Assembly (NCBI GenBank): GCA_018136815.1
Contig: CM030939.1
Location: 4,395,419-4,459,418, forward strand
Direction of reading: 5' to 3'
Source of the DNA: Isochrysis galbana
Taxonomy: Eukaryota; Haptophyta; Isochrysidales; Isochrysidaceae
DNA: 64,000 bases
Below, one piece after another: positions 9,224 through 19,919 of the stretch; positions within the stretch are counted from its first letter, which is position 1, and every line of letters begins with the position of its first letter. The translations under genes were made by a program, and so were the position numbers. The notes under the pieces are model-generated. The model was given only the letters and a program-made list of their open reading frames with translations, did not search any database and had not been told where the DNA came from.

Positions 9224-12200
9224 TTACTTTTTCTTCTTGGCTGCCTCGATAAGATCGTCGAAGCAAGGCTCAAGGCTGTTGAGCAGCCGTTCCGCCGCCG
9301 CCTTCGTGGCCTCCTCCCTCAGCATGGCACAAGCAGCCGCCAACCCACCTTCGGCGACGAAAGCTGCCTGCAATGACTCGTCACCGGCCAGCAGCGCAAT
9401 CGCGCACTCAGCCGCCTCAGCCTTGCCGTCAGCCGCCGCCTCCTTCGGGGCTGCCTTGTTCTGCCCCTTAGCGTCGGTATTTGGGGTGGAAGGGCTAGCC
9501 GAGGGCCTCGAGCCAGAGGCCATAAGATCGATGAGCGGGAGTGCTGCGTGGGCACTGACAGCACTTGTGCGATTGGCTGGGTGCTCAGAGATGAGACGGC
9601 AGAGCGCGGAGGCAGCGTTCTTGCGTAACGTGGGAGAGCCATAGCTTATCAGGCTCAGGAGGGGCTGCAACGCTCCTGCGGCAGCGATAGCGTCCTGCAT
9701 CATCCGAGAGCCAGACGCAAGGCTCATTAGTGCGTTCGTCGCTTCCTCCTGAGCGAGCGGGCGGGCGGGTGGGCGTCAGCTTTTGCAGTTCCTTCACGCT
9801 CGATGGCTAGAGGGGACGCACAACGGATTATTTGTGTCAAACCGCACTTACGAGGCCCCATCGCGAGCGTGCGAGCGGGGCTCAGCGTGTGGCTGCCCCA
9901 TCCGTCTCCGCCATACGTCCAATTTACTAGTTGCTCCCTCGTCTGCCGATCGGGATGGACTCGCCTGTGCCTGGGGCGAGGATGCGCCCAGCATCTCCAC
10001 GATGAGAGGGATGGCCCCGGCGTCTAGAACTGCTTTTCGCGCCTCGTCCCCGTGGACGGCCACATTCATGAGGGCGCCTGCGGCCTCGCCCACTCCACGC
10101 TTGAGCGCGGCACACAACTTCGCCACGCCCCCAGCCGAGCGCACGACCTCGGCATTTGGCGGGAATAAGCAGAGGAGAAGCAGCGCCGAGGCGGCGCGGT
10201 TGGCAGTGGAAGGCACGGCACTGCCCGCATAGTAGGTGCCATCCCCGTACTGCGTTTGGCTGCCTTCAGGGAGCTGAGCGGGTGGCGCCTCCTCGAGCAG
10301 ATCGAGGAGTGGTTTGAGTGCCCCGGCTGCGCCAATGGCCGACTGGTGGTTAGTGTGGCCATTGGCGAGGTTGGCGAGCGCACCGGCGGCGTGCTCCTTC
10401 GCAGCGTAGGAGCCTGTCCGAAGGGGAGAAGGTGTCAAGCCACTAGGAAGGCATCTTTGGGCGCGCATGGGGAGAGAAGCTAGTCTCTAGGCGACGGCAG
10501 GGGCCATCGATGCGCATTGCAAACACGCGCGATGCAATTGCAAGGGGCGAAGAGGTCTGAGTGCAGCCCACCTTCAGTGAGCACCTTTACGAGCGGCTCG
10601 ATAGCTCCGGCCTTGACAATACTCTCCTTGTTCGCCTCACAGGCCGCCAGGTTCATGAGCGTGCCGGCCGCCTCTTCTTTGGCGGCTGCGGCGCCGTTGA
10701 TGAGCAACTTGACGAGTGGCGGCACAGCCCCCGATTGGCCGATAGCCAGCTGATTCGCCTCATGCGTGTCGGCGAGGTTCGTGAGCGCACCTGCCACCTC
10801 TTCCATTTGCACCGGTAGCGGGCTCCCACCACCGGTAACTCCAGCGGCCCCGTCTGCCCCCTCGCTCAGCATCGCAACGAGGAGCGGAATGGCGCCGGCA
10901 TCAGCAACGGATTGCTGCATTTCCGACTGCTTAAGGCTGAGATTCATCAACGCACCAGCGGCGTACTCACGGCAGCGGCGCGAGTTTTGCTTCGCGTCGG
11001 CGAGCAGCGCGACAAGCTTTGGCAAAGCATCTGCTTTGATGATGGAGCGCTGATTGGCGGCATTGTTTGAGGCGAGGTTCATCAGCGCACCAGCGGCCTG
11101 CTCTGCTGCGCCTCCGCCCTGCGACATCCGAGAGGTGAGTGTGATCAAGGCATCTCCGCAATCAAGCTGGGTAGTGGCAGCAACATTGCCTGTCTGAGGC
11201 ACACACGGCGAATGTCCCTGGGGCCGATAGCAATCCGAGGCACGAGGAGCATGCCAACTGCCAATCACTCCCTCACCCAGCGTGATGAGCTGTCGGATGA
11301 GCGTCGGGTGGGGCCTGGCGTCTGACGGTATGCACGCCTGGGAACCTAGATACAAGTCTCACCTGTGATAGCAACGGCACCAACGCATCGATCGCGTTCG
11401 CCGCGGCGATCGCACGCTTGTTGTCCGGGTGGGCTGCCAGATTCATGAGCGCTCCAGCGGCCTCCTCTTGCACCCCAGGCGTTCCCTTCGTCAGCAGCGC
11501 CACGAGCGGTCGGATCGCGCCGGCGGCCTCGATTGCCCGCATATTGCTTGGTTGCTGGCAGGCCAAGTTCCACAGCGCAAAGCACGCCTGCTCCTTAGCG
11601 GGAGCAGCGCCCTTGGTGAGCAACGCTACCAACGGCGGCAGTGCACCCGCCGCCACGATTGCCAGCTGGTTAGTTGGGTTCTGGATGGCTAAGTTGCCCA
11701 CGATGCCCGCAGCAGCATCTTGAGCGCCGAGCGGGGCCTCACGCAGCAACGCCACGGCAGCGGGGATGGCGCCTGCCCGTGTTAGGATTGTCGCGTGATC
11801 CGGGCAATCTGCGATCGCCATGAGCGCTCGCGCCGCATGTTCCTGCGTCTCACCCTTTTCACGCAAGAGCATGAGCAGAGGCGGTACTCCACCCGCAGCG
11901 ACCACACGGCGCGACTCATCTGTGCCAGTCGCCGCCATTGCAGCCACCGCGGCTGCAGCCTTGGCCTTAGCATCGGCGTTGCCGGCCGACAACAGCCGGA
12001 TCATATCCTCGAGGGCCTCATTTCCCTGGAAGTTGAGCTTGGCTGGGGCAGGAGGCGGCGCCTTCTTGGCGGCGCCGCCAGCCTTCTTGCTTGTTGGCAG
12101 TGCGACTGGGACCGGCGCAACGAAGCCTCCCAGTTTGGCGCGCGCTTCAGCTGCTGCCCTCCGCTCTGCCGTCGGGGGTAGTGGGACTTTCACCTCGGCC

Positions 12201-13400
12201 TGGCTAGACTCGAGAAGCACCATCTGGTCGTGGCCGGGCAGGCGCGGCGTGAAGTCGACCCAGACGCCCGACTCTTTGGCATTCCACCAGCGCATGTGCG
12301 CCACAAAGGCTTTCCCTTCGGGCTCGTCCGCCAACTCGTACACCGCAAACCCCTTCACAACAGTCCAGCCCAGCGTCTGTTGTACCCGCGCGGCATTGCC
12401 AAACGGGTCGTCGGGCCGCAGCTCGATCGCTGCCGCCTTGGCTACATCTTCGGCGCTCGGTGTCCCCGTAAGACGACAACGCTTGCCTACACATATGGAC
12501 GCGTGGGAATCGGTGAGCGGCGGCGGAGGCAAAGGAGAAGTGCAGGCGCGACGGCCGGGCGTGCGGCACACGTGCAAGCCCTGTCTCCCTCCGTGGGCCC
12601 AGCAACTCGATCCTGCCTCACCGGCTTCCCACCCTTGGATCGCTTTGATAGAGAGGCTTCCCAAAAGGGAGAGCGTCCCTCGTCCCCTACTCTCCCTCTG
12701 CGCCTTTCTGTGGTTCCTCTATTTACCTCTCATCCATCTCCCGTTCTGCCGCATTATCTCTCCGTTCCCACTTCTCTCGGTTTCCTATTCCCCCCCCTTA
12801 TGTCCTCGTCTCTCTCCCTCGCTGTCTCTCCCCCTTAGTGACATTTCTTCCCTCTTCCCCTCTGTGTCTTTTCCCCTCTCATTTCTCCCTGCCAGTTCCC
12901 ATTCCCATTCCTGTGACGATTCCCGTGCCCCTGTCCGTGCCCATGCGCCTCCGCCTTCTCCCCCCCCCCCCCCCCCTTTTATCTCCCGCCTCCCCCTCCC
13001 CTCTTTATCTCCCGCTCCGCTCCCGTTCTCCTCCCGCTGCTCCCTCTCCCCTCCCACCTGTCCCTCCTCCCTCCTCCCCCTCCTTCCATCGTGCTCGTGC
13101 TCCTCTTCCCTTGGCCTCCCTCCCTCTCTCCCTCCCTGCCCCCCCTTCGCCCCCCCCCCCCCCCCCCCGCTCCCTACCCTACTCCCCTTCCCCTCCCCCT
13201 TCCCCTCCTCCCCACCCCAGCTCCTCCCCACCTGCAAGCCTCTTCTTGCCCATGAAGGCCTTGAGCTCTGCGTTGGACGAGAAGCAGGCGGGCCAGCCAC
13301 GCGGCGGCGAGGCGAGGGCCGCATGCGCGGCCGGCACCGCCCCCGACGAGCAGATCACGTCGGCGGGCTCCGCCCAGTACTGCTGCGGCTCGGCCGCCAT
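9224..13400 (-). CDS. Armadillo-repeat protein, five exons
   Basis: Exons: 13400-13232, 12486-11363, 11118-10572, 10413-9965, 9748-9224. All phases agree and give 937 residues. The N-terminus starts MAAEPQQYWAEPADVIC. A WT-rich module follows (ERQ-type helix, then GWTVVKGFAVYELADEPEG and MRWWNAKESGVWVDFTP). At least ten armadillo repeats come next, many reading GAIxPLVALL...EEAAGALMNLA. This resembles Vac8/ARO-type scaffold proteins; partners are unknown. The ARM register supports the exon 2/3 joint (LLSQ to GGGAAEQAAGALMN), though in-frame acceptors at 11166 and 11193 are alternatives. Intron 4 uses a GC donor (CAG|GCGAGT). The first intron is 745 bp and extremely purine-rich on the sense strand. 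The C-terminus is a lysine tail. Confidence 0.85.
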
Positions 13401-13668
13401 CGGGACCACCAGAGAGCGGGGGGGAGGGGGGGGGGGCAGCGAGAGAGGTCGGGAACGGGTGGGCGCCCCCTCGAGAGAGGGAAGAAGAGGGCAGGAAGAA
13501 GTGAAAGAACTGGAAGGAGAGGAGGGGAGAGATGGAGAGAGAACAGGATGCAGGAGGGGAGGAGAGATGTGTGATTCCGGCAAGGAGAGGTATAAGAAGT
13601 GCAGGGGAGAGGAGGCGGCCGCGCGACGACATGCGCGAGAGCGTCGCCTCCTCGGCGACGGCGCGCGG

Positions 13669-14104
13669 CGGGGCCGCCTTGTTTACAGATAGTCGGCCAG
13701 TGAGAAGTGAGAAGGGCCGCCTTGTTTACAGATAGTCGGCCAGTGAGAAGGGCCGCCTTGTTTCTTGTTTACAGATAGTCGGCCAGTGAGAAGTGAGAAG
13801 GGCCGCCTTGTTCACAGATAGTCGGCCAGTGAGAAGGGCCGCCTTGTTTCTTGTTTACAGATAGTCGGCCAGTGAGAAGTGAGAAGGGCCGCCTTGTTTA
13901 CAGATAGTCGGCCAGTGAGAAGTGAGAAGGGCCGCCTTGTTTCTTGTTTACAGATAGTCGGCCAGTGAGAAGTGAGAAGGGCCGCCTTGTTTACAGATAG
14001 TCGGCCAGTGAGAAGGGCCGCCTTATTTCTTGTTTACAGATGGTCGGCCAGTGAGAAGTGAGAAGGGCCGCCTTGTTTACAGATAGTCGGCCAGTGAGAA
14101 GTAG
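13669..14104. repeat. Minisatellite between divergent genes
   Basis: About ten units of GCCGCCTTGTTTACAGATAG followed by TCGGCCAGTGAGAAG. Lengths vary (about 34, 43 and 50 bp) through optional TTTCTT and GTGAGAA segments. It lies between the starts of the armadillo gene (minus) and the CD2BP2 gene (plus), so it sits in a shared promoter region. Any regulatory effect is inference. Confidence 0.9.
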
Positions 14105-14504
14105 AGTAGTAGTCCCACAGCTAGTCGATCCTTGGGTCTCTCACGAGCTTGGATGGGCAAGTGGCGGCTCCACGACGAGGCAACTTCTTTACTACTTTAC
14201 GCATAGATACAAGCACAGCTTGGACTGTGGGCAGAAACACTCAATATAGGGGGAGGGGGGGGGAGTAAAGATGTTGTGTGGGTCGCCCGTCTCTCCTCCC
14301 GGCCCTTCGTTTTCCCTCTCCCCCGCCCATTCTATTCCCTCTTCCCTCTCTCTCCCTCCTCATCTCCCTCGTCTGACAACTACAATATTATGTTTGTGGC
14401 GGCTACTCTAGTGGTTCTTGGCAGAGGAGACCAGCGAGTACGAGTGAGTCTTTCTTGTTTATTGTAGAAGAGAGGGGTGGGGGGAGAAAGGGAACGAGAA
14501 AGAG

Positions 14505-14665
14505 AGAGAGAGAGAGAGCACAAGGGAAGGGAAGGAAGGAGACCAACAGGGAAAAGAAAAATAGAGGGTGAGAGCGAGAGAGAGCGAGAGAGAGAGAGAG
14601 AGAGAGAGAGGAGAGGTGGAGAGGTGGAGAGGTAGAGAGAGAGGTAGGAGTAGCTCTAGAGAGAG
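14505..14665. repeat. (GA)n-rich tract upstream of CD2BP2 gene
   Basis: GAGAGAGA runs interrupted by GGTG and AGGTA, ending about 75 bp before the start codon at 14740. It probably lies in the promoter or 5' untranslated region. Confidence 0.85.
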
Positions 14666-14739
14666 AGTATGATGAAAGAGAGAGGGAGGCTTGGGAAGGC
14701 GGGGACGGGTGCGGTCGAGAGAGTGTGGGGACCAGGGAG

Positions 14740-16004
14740 ATGGAGCGTGAGCTGAAGGCACGGCCTTCCCTCGCCCACCTCGCCAACAAGTTCAACACCG
14801 CCCCTCCGCCTGGCTACGTGCCAGGCAGAGGGAGAGGCGTGAGCGGCTTCTCAAAGCCGCCGCCCGAGCCACCCAGGCGAGCCAAGGGGAGAGGGGGGAG
14901 CAGCATTGAGGCGGAGGGGCGGTATGAAGATGCTGAAGACGCAGAGGCGGTCGGGGGGGCCGACTATGAGCCTGACGAGCTCGATCATGCGGGCGGAGGG
15001 TACCAGGCCGGCGGTTTTGATCAAGAAGGCAAGCTTAAAGGAGAGGCCGGCGATACGCGCGAGCTCGATCTGGGCGGCACGGAAAAGTTCGAGGTGTCGC
15101 GCACATCGATGACTCAGATGGAAGCAGGCTACGAGATCGAACCATTCAATATGAAGCAGGTGTGTGCCAGCTGCCTTCAAGACTGACGGCTGACGGACGG
15201 CGATTGTAGTGAGTGTAGCTGACCCCTCCCCTCGACTGCCCGGCAAAGCAGGAGCGATCCGAGGGGCACTTTGATGATGACTTCAACTACGTATGGAAGC
15301 GGCGGGGCGACGAAGCGGATGAGGCACATGACGCGTGGCTCGGTGAGATCGACGAGGCGAACGAGGCCGACGAGAAGGTTGCGAAGCGCCGGCGACTAGT
15401 CGCCAAGCAGATTGCGCAGATCAGCAAGCAGGAGGAGGAAGCGGCCGACATCCCAGCCCTCGCTTTGACGATGGCTGCTCTCCTCTTGCCAGGCGAAACT
15501 GTTTCTGCGGGGCTGCGGCGCCTCTCAGAGGAAAATCGGCTAAAGCGTAAGCAAGGCGCAGGCGGCAAGGCGGCGGCCACAGGTGCCAATGGTGCGGGCA
15601 TCGGCGCAAGCGATAACGCTAGCAGGAAGAGTTTGTTTGACGTTCTTACAGAGGCGGCGGACCGTTTGCTGCGAGCGGGGAAATTTGAGGTATACTCTGA
15701 GACTCGGGAGGCCTTGGAGGAGATGGCAAGCGCGGCAGCTGGTGCGTCCTCTACGAACTCTGTGGTCGTCGCAGAGGGAGTGACACAAGAGGCACACGAC
15801 GCAGCGCTTGCGGGTGGCTTCACATTGGATGAATCGAGCGGTTACTACTTCAATTCTTCCAACGGGCTTTGGTTCGATGCGCGAACCAAGTTGTATTGGC
15901 CCGCAACAGGTGGGGACACTTATTACACGTGGAATGCTGAGGCACAAACCTTCGAGTCTGTGAGTGCGGTTGTGGCTCCTGAAAGTGCGTCAGCTACGGA
16001 GTGA
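14740..16004 (+). CDS. CD2BP2/Lin1-like U5 snRNP factor
   Basis: Two exons (14740-15159 and 15252-16004, GT-AG intron of 92 bp, phase 0) encode 390 residues. The joint rebuilds the family hallmark EPFNMKQ + ERSEGHFDDDFNYVWKR and then DAWLGEID, matching CD2BP2/Lin1 proteins. These act in U4/U6.U5 tri-snRNP assembly. A second family block is FDVLTEAADRLLRAGKFEVY. Instead of the animal/yeast GYF domain, the C-terminus is an aromatic repeat (GYYFNSSNGLWFDARTKLYW, then YYTWNAEAQTFE) resembling the OCRE-like end of plant homologues. The first intron-proximal Met (14740) is preferred over an upstream GTG. Likely nuclear. Confidence 0.88.
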
Positions 16005-17179
16005 GCCTTCCCCACGCTCTCCCGCCCATCGGCACCCCGAGGCCGGATTCCGTGTCTTCCATGGTCAGCAAGGCTCTCTCAGCAACCCCCCCGATTGAGC
16101 ATTCTAAACCTCCATGGAACACCCGCGCAGTGGAATGCACCGAGTGCTGACAGATGGGGCTGGCGGTGGCGAGCGCATTCTATCCTCGATGGTTGGGGTA
16201 GACAGGCACATTCAAGGATATCGATGTTGTGTTTGAGTGGGAGATGTGGTACATAAAAAGAAAATCTGCATTCTGAGCATGATGAGCAATCGAGTATCGC
16301 CCTGGCACCATCGCGGTGACCAGGGCGGCCGAGATGAGGAAGAGCGATGCCATCGCTCGCGCTCTCTCCAGAACAGAACCGGGTAAAGTTCCTCTTACAA
16401 TCCCTCACACTAGACACTAGAGACTAGAGGTGGGGGAGGCTGGTGCTTGAAAAAAAACTCTTGTTGATCCGGAGGCCCACATTTTTTTCATCGTGGGACC
16501 GGGGGAAGATTTCCCCTCGTCTCTCTCCCCGTTCTAATCCGAATCCGAGGCAGAGCGATGGCGACCGACCCGCCTGACAGGCCGACCTTCGCCGCGCTCC
16601 AGCGAGAGCACGGCGGCGGTCAGCCCCCCCTTGTCGCTGGTGTTCGGACTAAATGGTCCGGGGACACCAGACGGCGGTCTCACCGGCGTTTCATGCCACC
16701 GCACTCGGCCGATTTCTGCTTCACCTGCCCACGCACCATGGCCGCCAGCCCCACACCACACCACTTCCAACCCCAACCTGAGGAGGACGACACCGGCTTG
16801 CCTACGCGCTCCTACGCGCAGAGCCCCATGCAGACTATTTGTACGCTTCCTCCCAACACCGCAGACTACCCACCTGCGCGCTCGGGAATCGTGGCGAGCA
16901 TTGCCATACAGCCCTCTTCGCACGCTGCGCTGCCACCGTAGGACTCACTGTGCCATCTACCGAGGCGGTCGCCAAATGCATCGCGTTCGCGGACTCGTTG
17001 ACGCTTGACGCCGGGGCAGCGCAGGCGCTTAAGATAGATACTTCTTGGCCGTCCAGCACCAGCACGAGCCTCTTCGCACCACGCGCCTGGTCGCGTTCGA
17101 AAGTTGGGCACTCCAGCCCATTCGGCCGGTTGACGTTAGCGTAGTTGTCGGCGCCACACACGGCCGACTACTAGGCCCG
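16005..17179. other. No certain gene; overlapping open frames on both strands
   Basis: Frames at 16558-16941 (plus) and 16835-17161 (minus) are open, but none shows a recognisable domain. The 17093-17170 stretch is an inverted copy of the 5597-6057 repeat unit. I do not call a gene. Confidence 0.4.
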
Positions 17180-17790
17180 ACAAATTCCCGCGAACCACAG
17201 AATCTGTTTAGACAACCCGATCTCGCACTCAGAGATAATTCGGGCTATTCGGCAACTGGCAAAAGGAAAATCGGCGGGACCCGACGGCATCCCGATGGAG
17301 TTCTATCAGATCTTTGAGAAGACCATCGTACCGCACCTCTCTAGAATGCTAAACGAGGCGTACTCCAGGGGCGCGCTACCGGAGGACACATGCTACGGAG
17401 ACATCTCGCTCCTTTACAAGAACGGCGATTCGCGGGACCCGAGAAACTATAGACCCATTACACTCCTACAAACGGACTATAAAATTCTAGCTAAGATTCT
17501 AGCGAATAGACTAAAAACTACGATACACACCATAGTATCTAAGGAACAAGTAGGCTTCGTACCTAGACGCATGATAGAGGAGGCCACCCACCTGCTTAAA
17601 GCTTAAACTCGTCCAAGCTTTCCTAGACGACACGGGAGAGGAGGGCCTCGCCCTAGCCATAGACTGGGAAAAAGCTTTTGACCGAGTCAGCTGGGAGTAC
17701 TACCACAAAGCGGCCGGGGCACTAGGTTTTGGCCCGGGATACTCGAAATGGCTCCGGATTCTTACCAATACCGACGCACTGAGAGACTGA
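17180..17790 (+). pseudogene. LINE reverse transcriptase fragment, frameshifted and truncated
   Basis: The plus strand encodes LAKGKSAGPDGIPMEFYQ, then DISLLYKNGDSRDPRNYRPI and ILANRLK, the fingers of a non-LTR RT. A stop at 17604-17606 breaks the frame. Another frame continues with LALAIDWEKAFDRVSWEYYH, RT motif A with its catalytic Asp. Similarity ends near 17790, before motif C (the Y-x-DD box), so the domain is incomplete. This is the only RT core in the window. It could be from the same lineage as the hairpin-led elements, but no overlap exists to prove it. Confidence 0.88.
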
Positions 17791-17887
17791 AACCCCAAGT
17801 TTGGTTTTTTTTTCGACTGATGCCCCACTTATTGAGCTCCAAAAAACTTTTGGGCGAGGGCGTTTTTTTTGTTGTTCACAATGTAAG

Positions 17888-18283
17888 ATGTGGGTTTACG
17901 TTCGCGATTTCTTCGAAGAAGACTACGACGTCTTCCCATTGGCTAGCCTGTTGGGTGGCCTCGCGTTCTGGTTACTGCTTCCAAGCGCACTCATCGGTAT
18001 CTTGGAGTTGTCGTGGAAGGGCAACTTGAAGAGGGCCGGTATTGCGATCGGGGTGCTCTTTGTGCTTTGTATCCTTGTCCTGCTGACGTTATGGAAGACG
18101 AAAATTTTCCGCTTTTACAAGACGAACAAGATGAACCTGTACTACCCTCGCCGACGGCAGCGATGCGGTGAGAGAGGGTGGTTCCGTAAACCAATGAGTG
18201 TACGAGGCTCACCACGGCAGACCCCCTCGACGTGCTCGACGTGGCGGGTCGGTGGCATATGTAGACCAAAATTACTTTTGTGA
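17888..18283 (+). CDS. Small predicted two-span membrane protein, unknown
   Basis: The frame starts MWVYVRDFFEEDYDVF and has two strong hydrophobic segments, PLASLLGGLAFWLLLPSALI and AGIAIGVLFVLCILVLLTLW. Basic residues follow (KTKIFRFYKTNKMNLYYPRR). After about 85 residues the frame loses coding character, so the real end may be a splice site or truncation. GC content is lower than in neighbouring genes. Minus-strand coding-like exons lie next to it (18286-18680). Its origin is unknown; it could be a fragment of a mobile or viral element. Confidence 0.4.
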   Translation: MWVYVRDFFEEDYDVFPLASLLGGLAFWLLLPSALIGILELSWKGNLKRAGIAIGVLFVLCILVLLTLWKTKIFRFYKTNKMNLYYPRRRQRCGERGWFRKPMSVRGSPRQTPSTCSTWRVGGICRPKLLL

Positions 18284-18285
18284 GA

Positions 18286-18680
18286 AGCTCCACTTCATTG
18301 TTGTACTCATTTTCGAGGCCATCGTATTTTTCTATCATTTTGACAAACATACTGAGCCTGTTTTCATCAACGTCTTTGAGTTGTTGTGTGTATCGACTGA
18401 GATAGCCCCTGGTGTGTTCCTGATTTTATATGGTTAAGGTTAACCTCCGATCAACTGACTGAGGTCGGGGTCGGCGGTGCTGAGGTCGGGGAGGGGTGGA
18501 ATCTTCCGTTCTCACATGGGGAGAAACTTCTACGGCAACCCCCCCCAACTCGGGGAAAGAGAATTTACTTTGGGCAGAGTACAATTTTTGTATGCTATCA
18601 ATCCATCCCTGTAGTTTTTCATCTTTGGTGAGGTTACGCGTGTTGCGGACAGCGATGAGCACGGACGCAATGTGCTGAGC
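18286..18680 (-). pseudogene. Coding-like fragment of unknown protein, possibly two exons
   Basis: On the minus strand about 18680-18560 reads LLAQHIASVLIAVRNTRN with KDEKLQGWIDSIQKLYSAQ. About 18408-18286 reads RGYLSRYTQQLKDVDENRLS and MIEKYDGLENEYNNEVELL. Both are helical, charged, low in GC and use ordinary codons, unlike the surrounding repeat. AATCAG before the second block and AAAA|GTAATT after it could be splice sites. I recognise no family. No start or stop can be assigned. Confidence 0.35.
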
Positions 18681-19171
18681 GAGGAGGCGTGGATTCTTCG
18701 TCCAGATACGGTAGATACGGCTGTATCTGAGTCAACTCCCAGATACGGCCAGATACAGTGTTAGATACAAATACAGTCCAAATACCGGGGGAGGGGGTAC
18801 GCGGCGCGCGTAGGAGGCGCGGCGCGCGCGCAGGAGGCCGCGCAGCCCAGTGATGGTGAATCAGTTCGTCAGCTGACACCAACTTCGAGCTAACACTGAC
18901 ATCTGACATCAGTAGCTGATGTGAGCTGATGAGGTCCATCAGCTGACATCACCTCAAACAGCAGAATATCAGCATATCAGCTGATATCAGTCACCTGTGT
19001 CTTTGCTGCAAATCTAAATACGACAAATCGCCACTCTCTTACGATAATTGGCCCCTAGCGGCTCAGGTGACTACTACCTTGCATTGAGTGGTGCTGGGCA
19101 CGAGTTCGAACCCCCAGTGCATTCATTTTCATTTTCTGCATTTTTTCTTTGGCTGTAGAAAGTGAAGGGGA

Positions 19172-19250
19172 CTGTTTTGTTTTCTCCCCGCTCCAAGCTG
19201 CTGACAACTGATAACTGACATCAGTTGTCAGCTCGAGGTGAACTGATACC
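19172..19250. repeat. Dispersed repeat with internal inverted ATCAG motifs
   Basis: TTTTCTCCCCGCTCCAAGCT, then CTGACAACTGATAACTGA and TCAGTTGTCAG, is shared with 25628-25702. It contains the inverted pair CTGACAACTGATA / ATCAGTTGTCAG. Related CAGCTGATATCAG motifs fill 18880-18990. Confidence 0.75.
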
Positions 19251-19254
19251 ACGC

Positions 19255-19314
19255 GCAAAACGCCTATTTTAACGCGCAAAACGCCTATTTTAACGCGCAA
19301 AACGCCTATTTTAA
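19255..19314. repeat. 20-bp direct repeat, three copies
   Basis: CGCGCAAAACGCCTATTTTAA occurs three times in a row without change. Confidence 0.95.
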
Positions 19315-19919
19315 CAGTAGAAGCACAGTTATAATGGTAAAATTGTCATTTTAAGCCTAGAAGTGGTGTGTATCCTGGTCTGGGGCTCCCCCAGATACAG
19401 TAGATACAGCTGTATCTGCCCCCTCCCCCAGATACAGTATCCTGTATCTCCCATCTAGGGTCCGTAGCCCTCGTCGGCAACAGAGCCCCTACCCCGCGAT
19501 GGGGTTATGCGCGGTTGGTGCATGGCTCGTCCGGTGTATGTGGCTGAGGATGCTAGCCAACAAGATGCGCTAGCTCTAGTCTAGTAGAGTAGAATACTGT
19601 AGTACAAGACTAGAGTACAAGTCTGAACGATATCCAAGAAGGAACCTAGGGAAGCGCGCCTAAAACAAAACGAGGCTCCTTCGGAGCGACGCCATGTACG
19701 CCTCTCCGCGCCTCTCCCCTCCCCTCCCCCTTCTCTCTCTCTTTCTCTCTCATCCTCTTCCGATCTCTCTCCCCTTCCCCTCCCCCATCCCGCCCCATCC
19801 CCACCCTTTCCACTCCCCTCCCCCCCCCCCCTCCCTTTGCCTCTCGGAGCGTATGGCTCCCGCCCGACTGCTCTCTTGCTGACGGGGACAGCCACCCCTT
19901 TCTGCCCCGTTCGTCCAGG

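Noticed and set aside
13669-14104. CRISPR-like array (regular repeats with spacers)
   Set aside because: Units have no unique spacers, lengths are irregular, no cas genes exist and the host is eukaryotic. It is a minisatellite.
19381-19460. tRNA or SINE promoter in the GATACAG-rich block
   Set aside because: The motif is a simple inverted GATAC/GTATC repeat without A/B box spacing.
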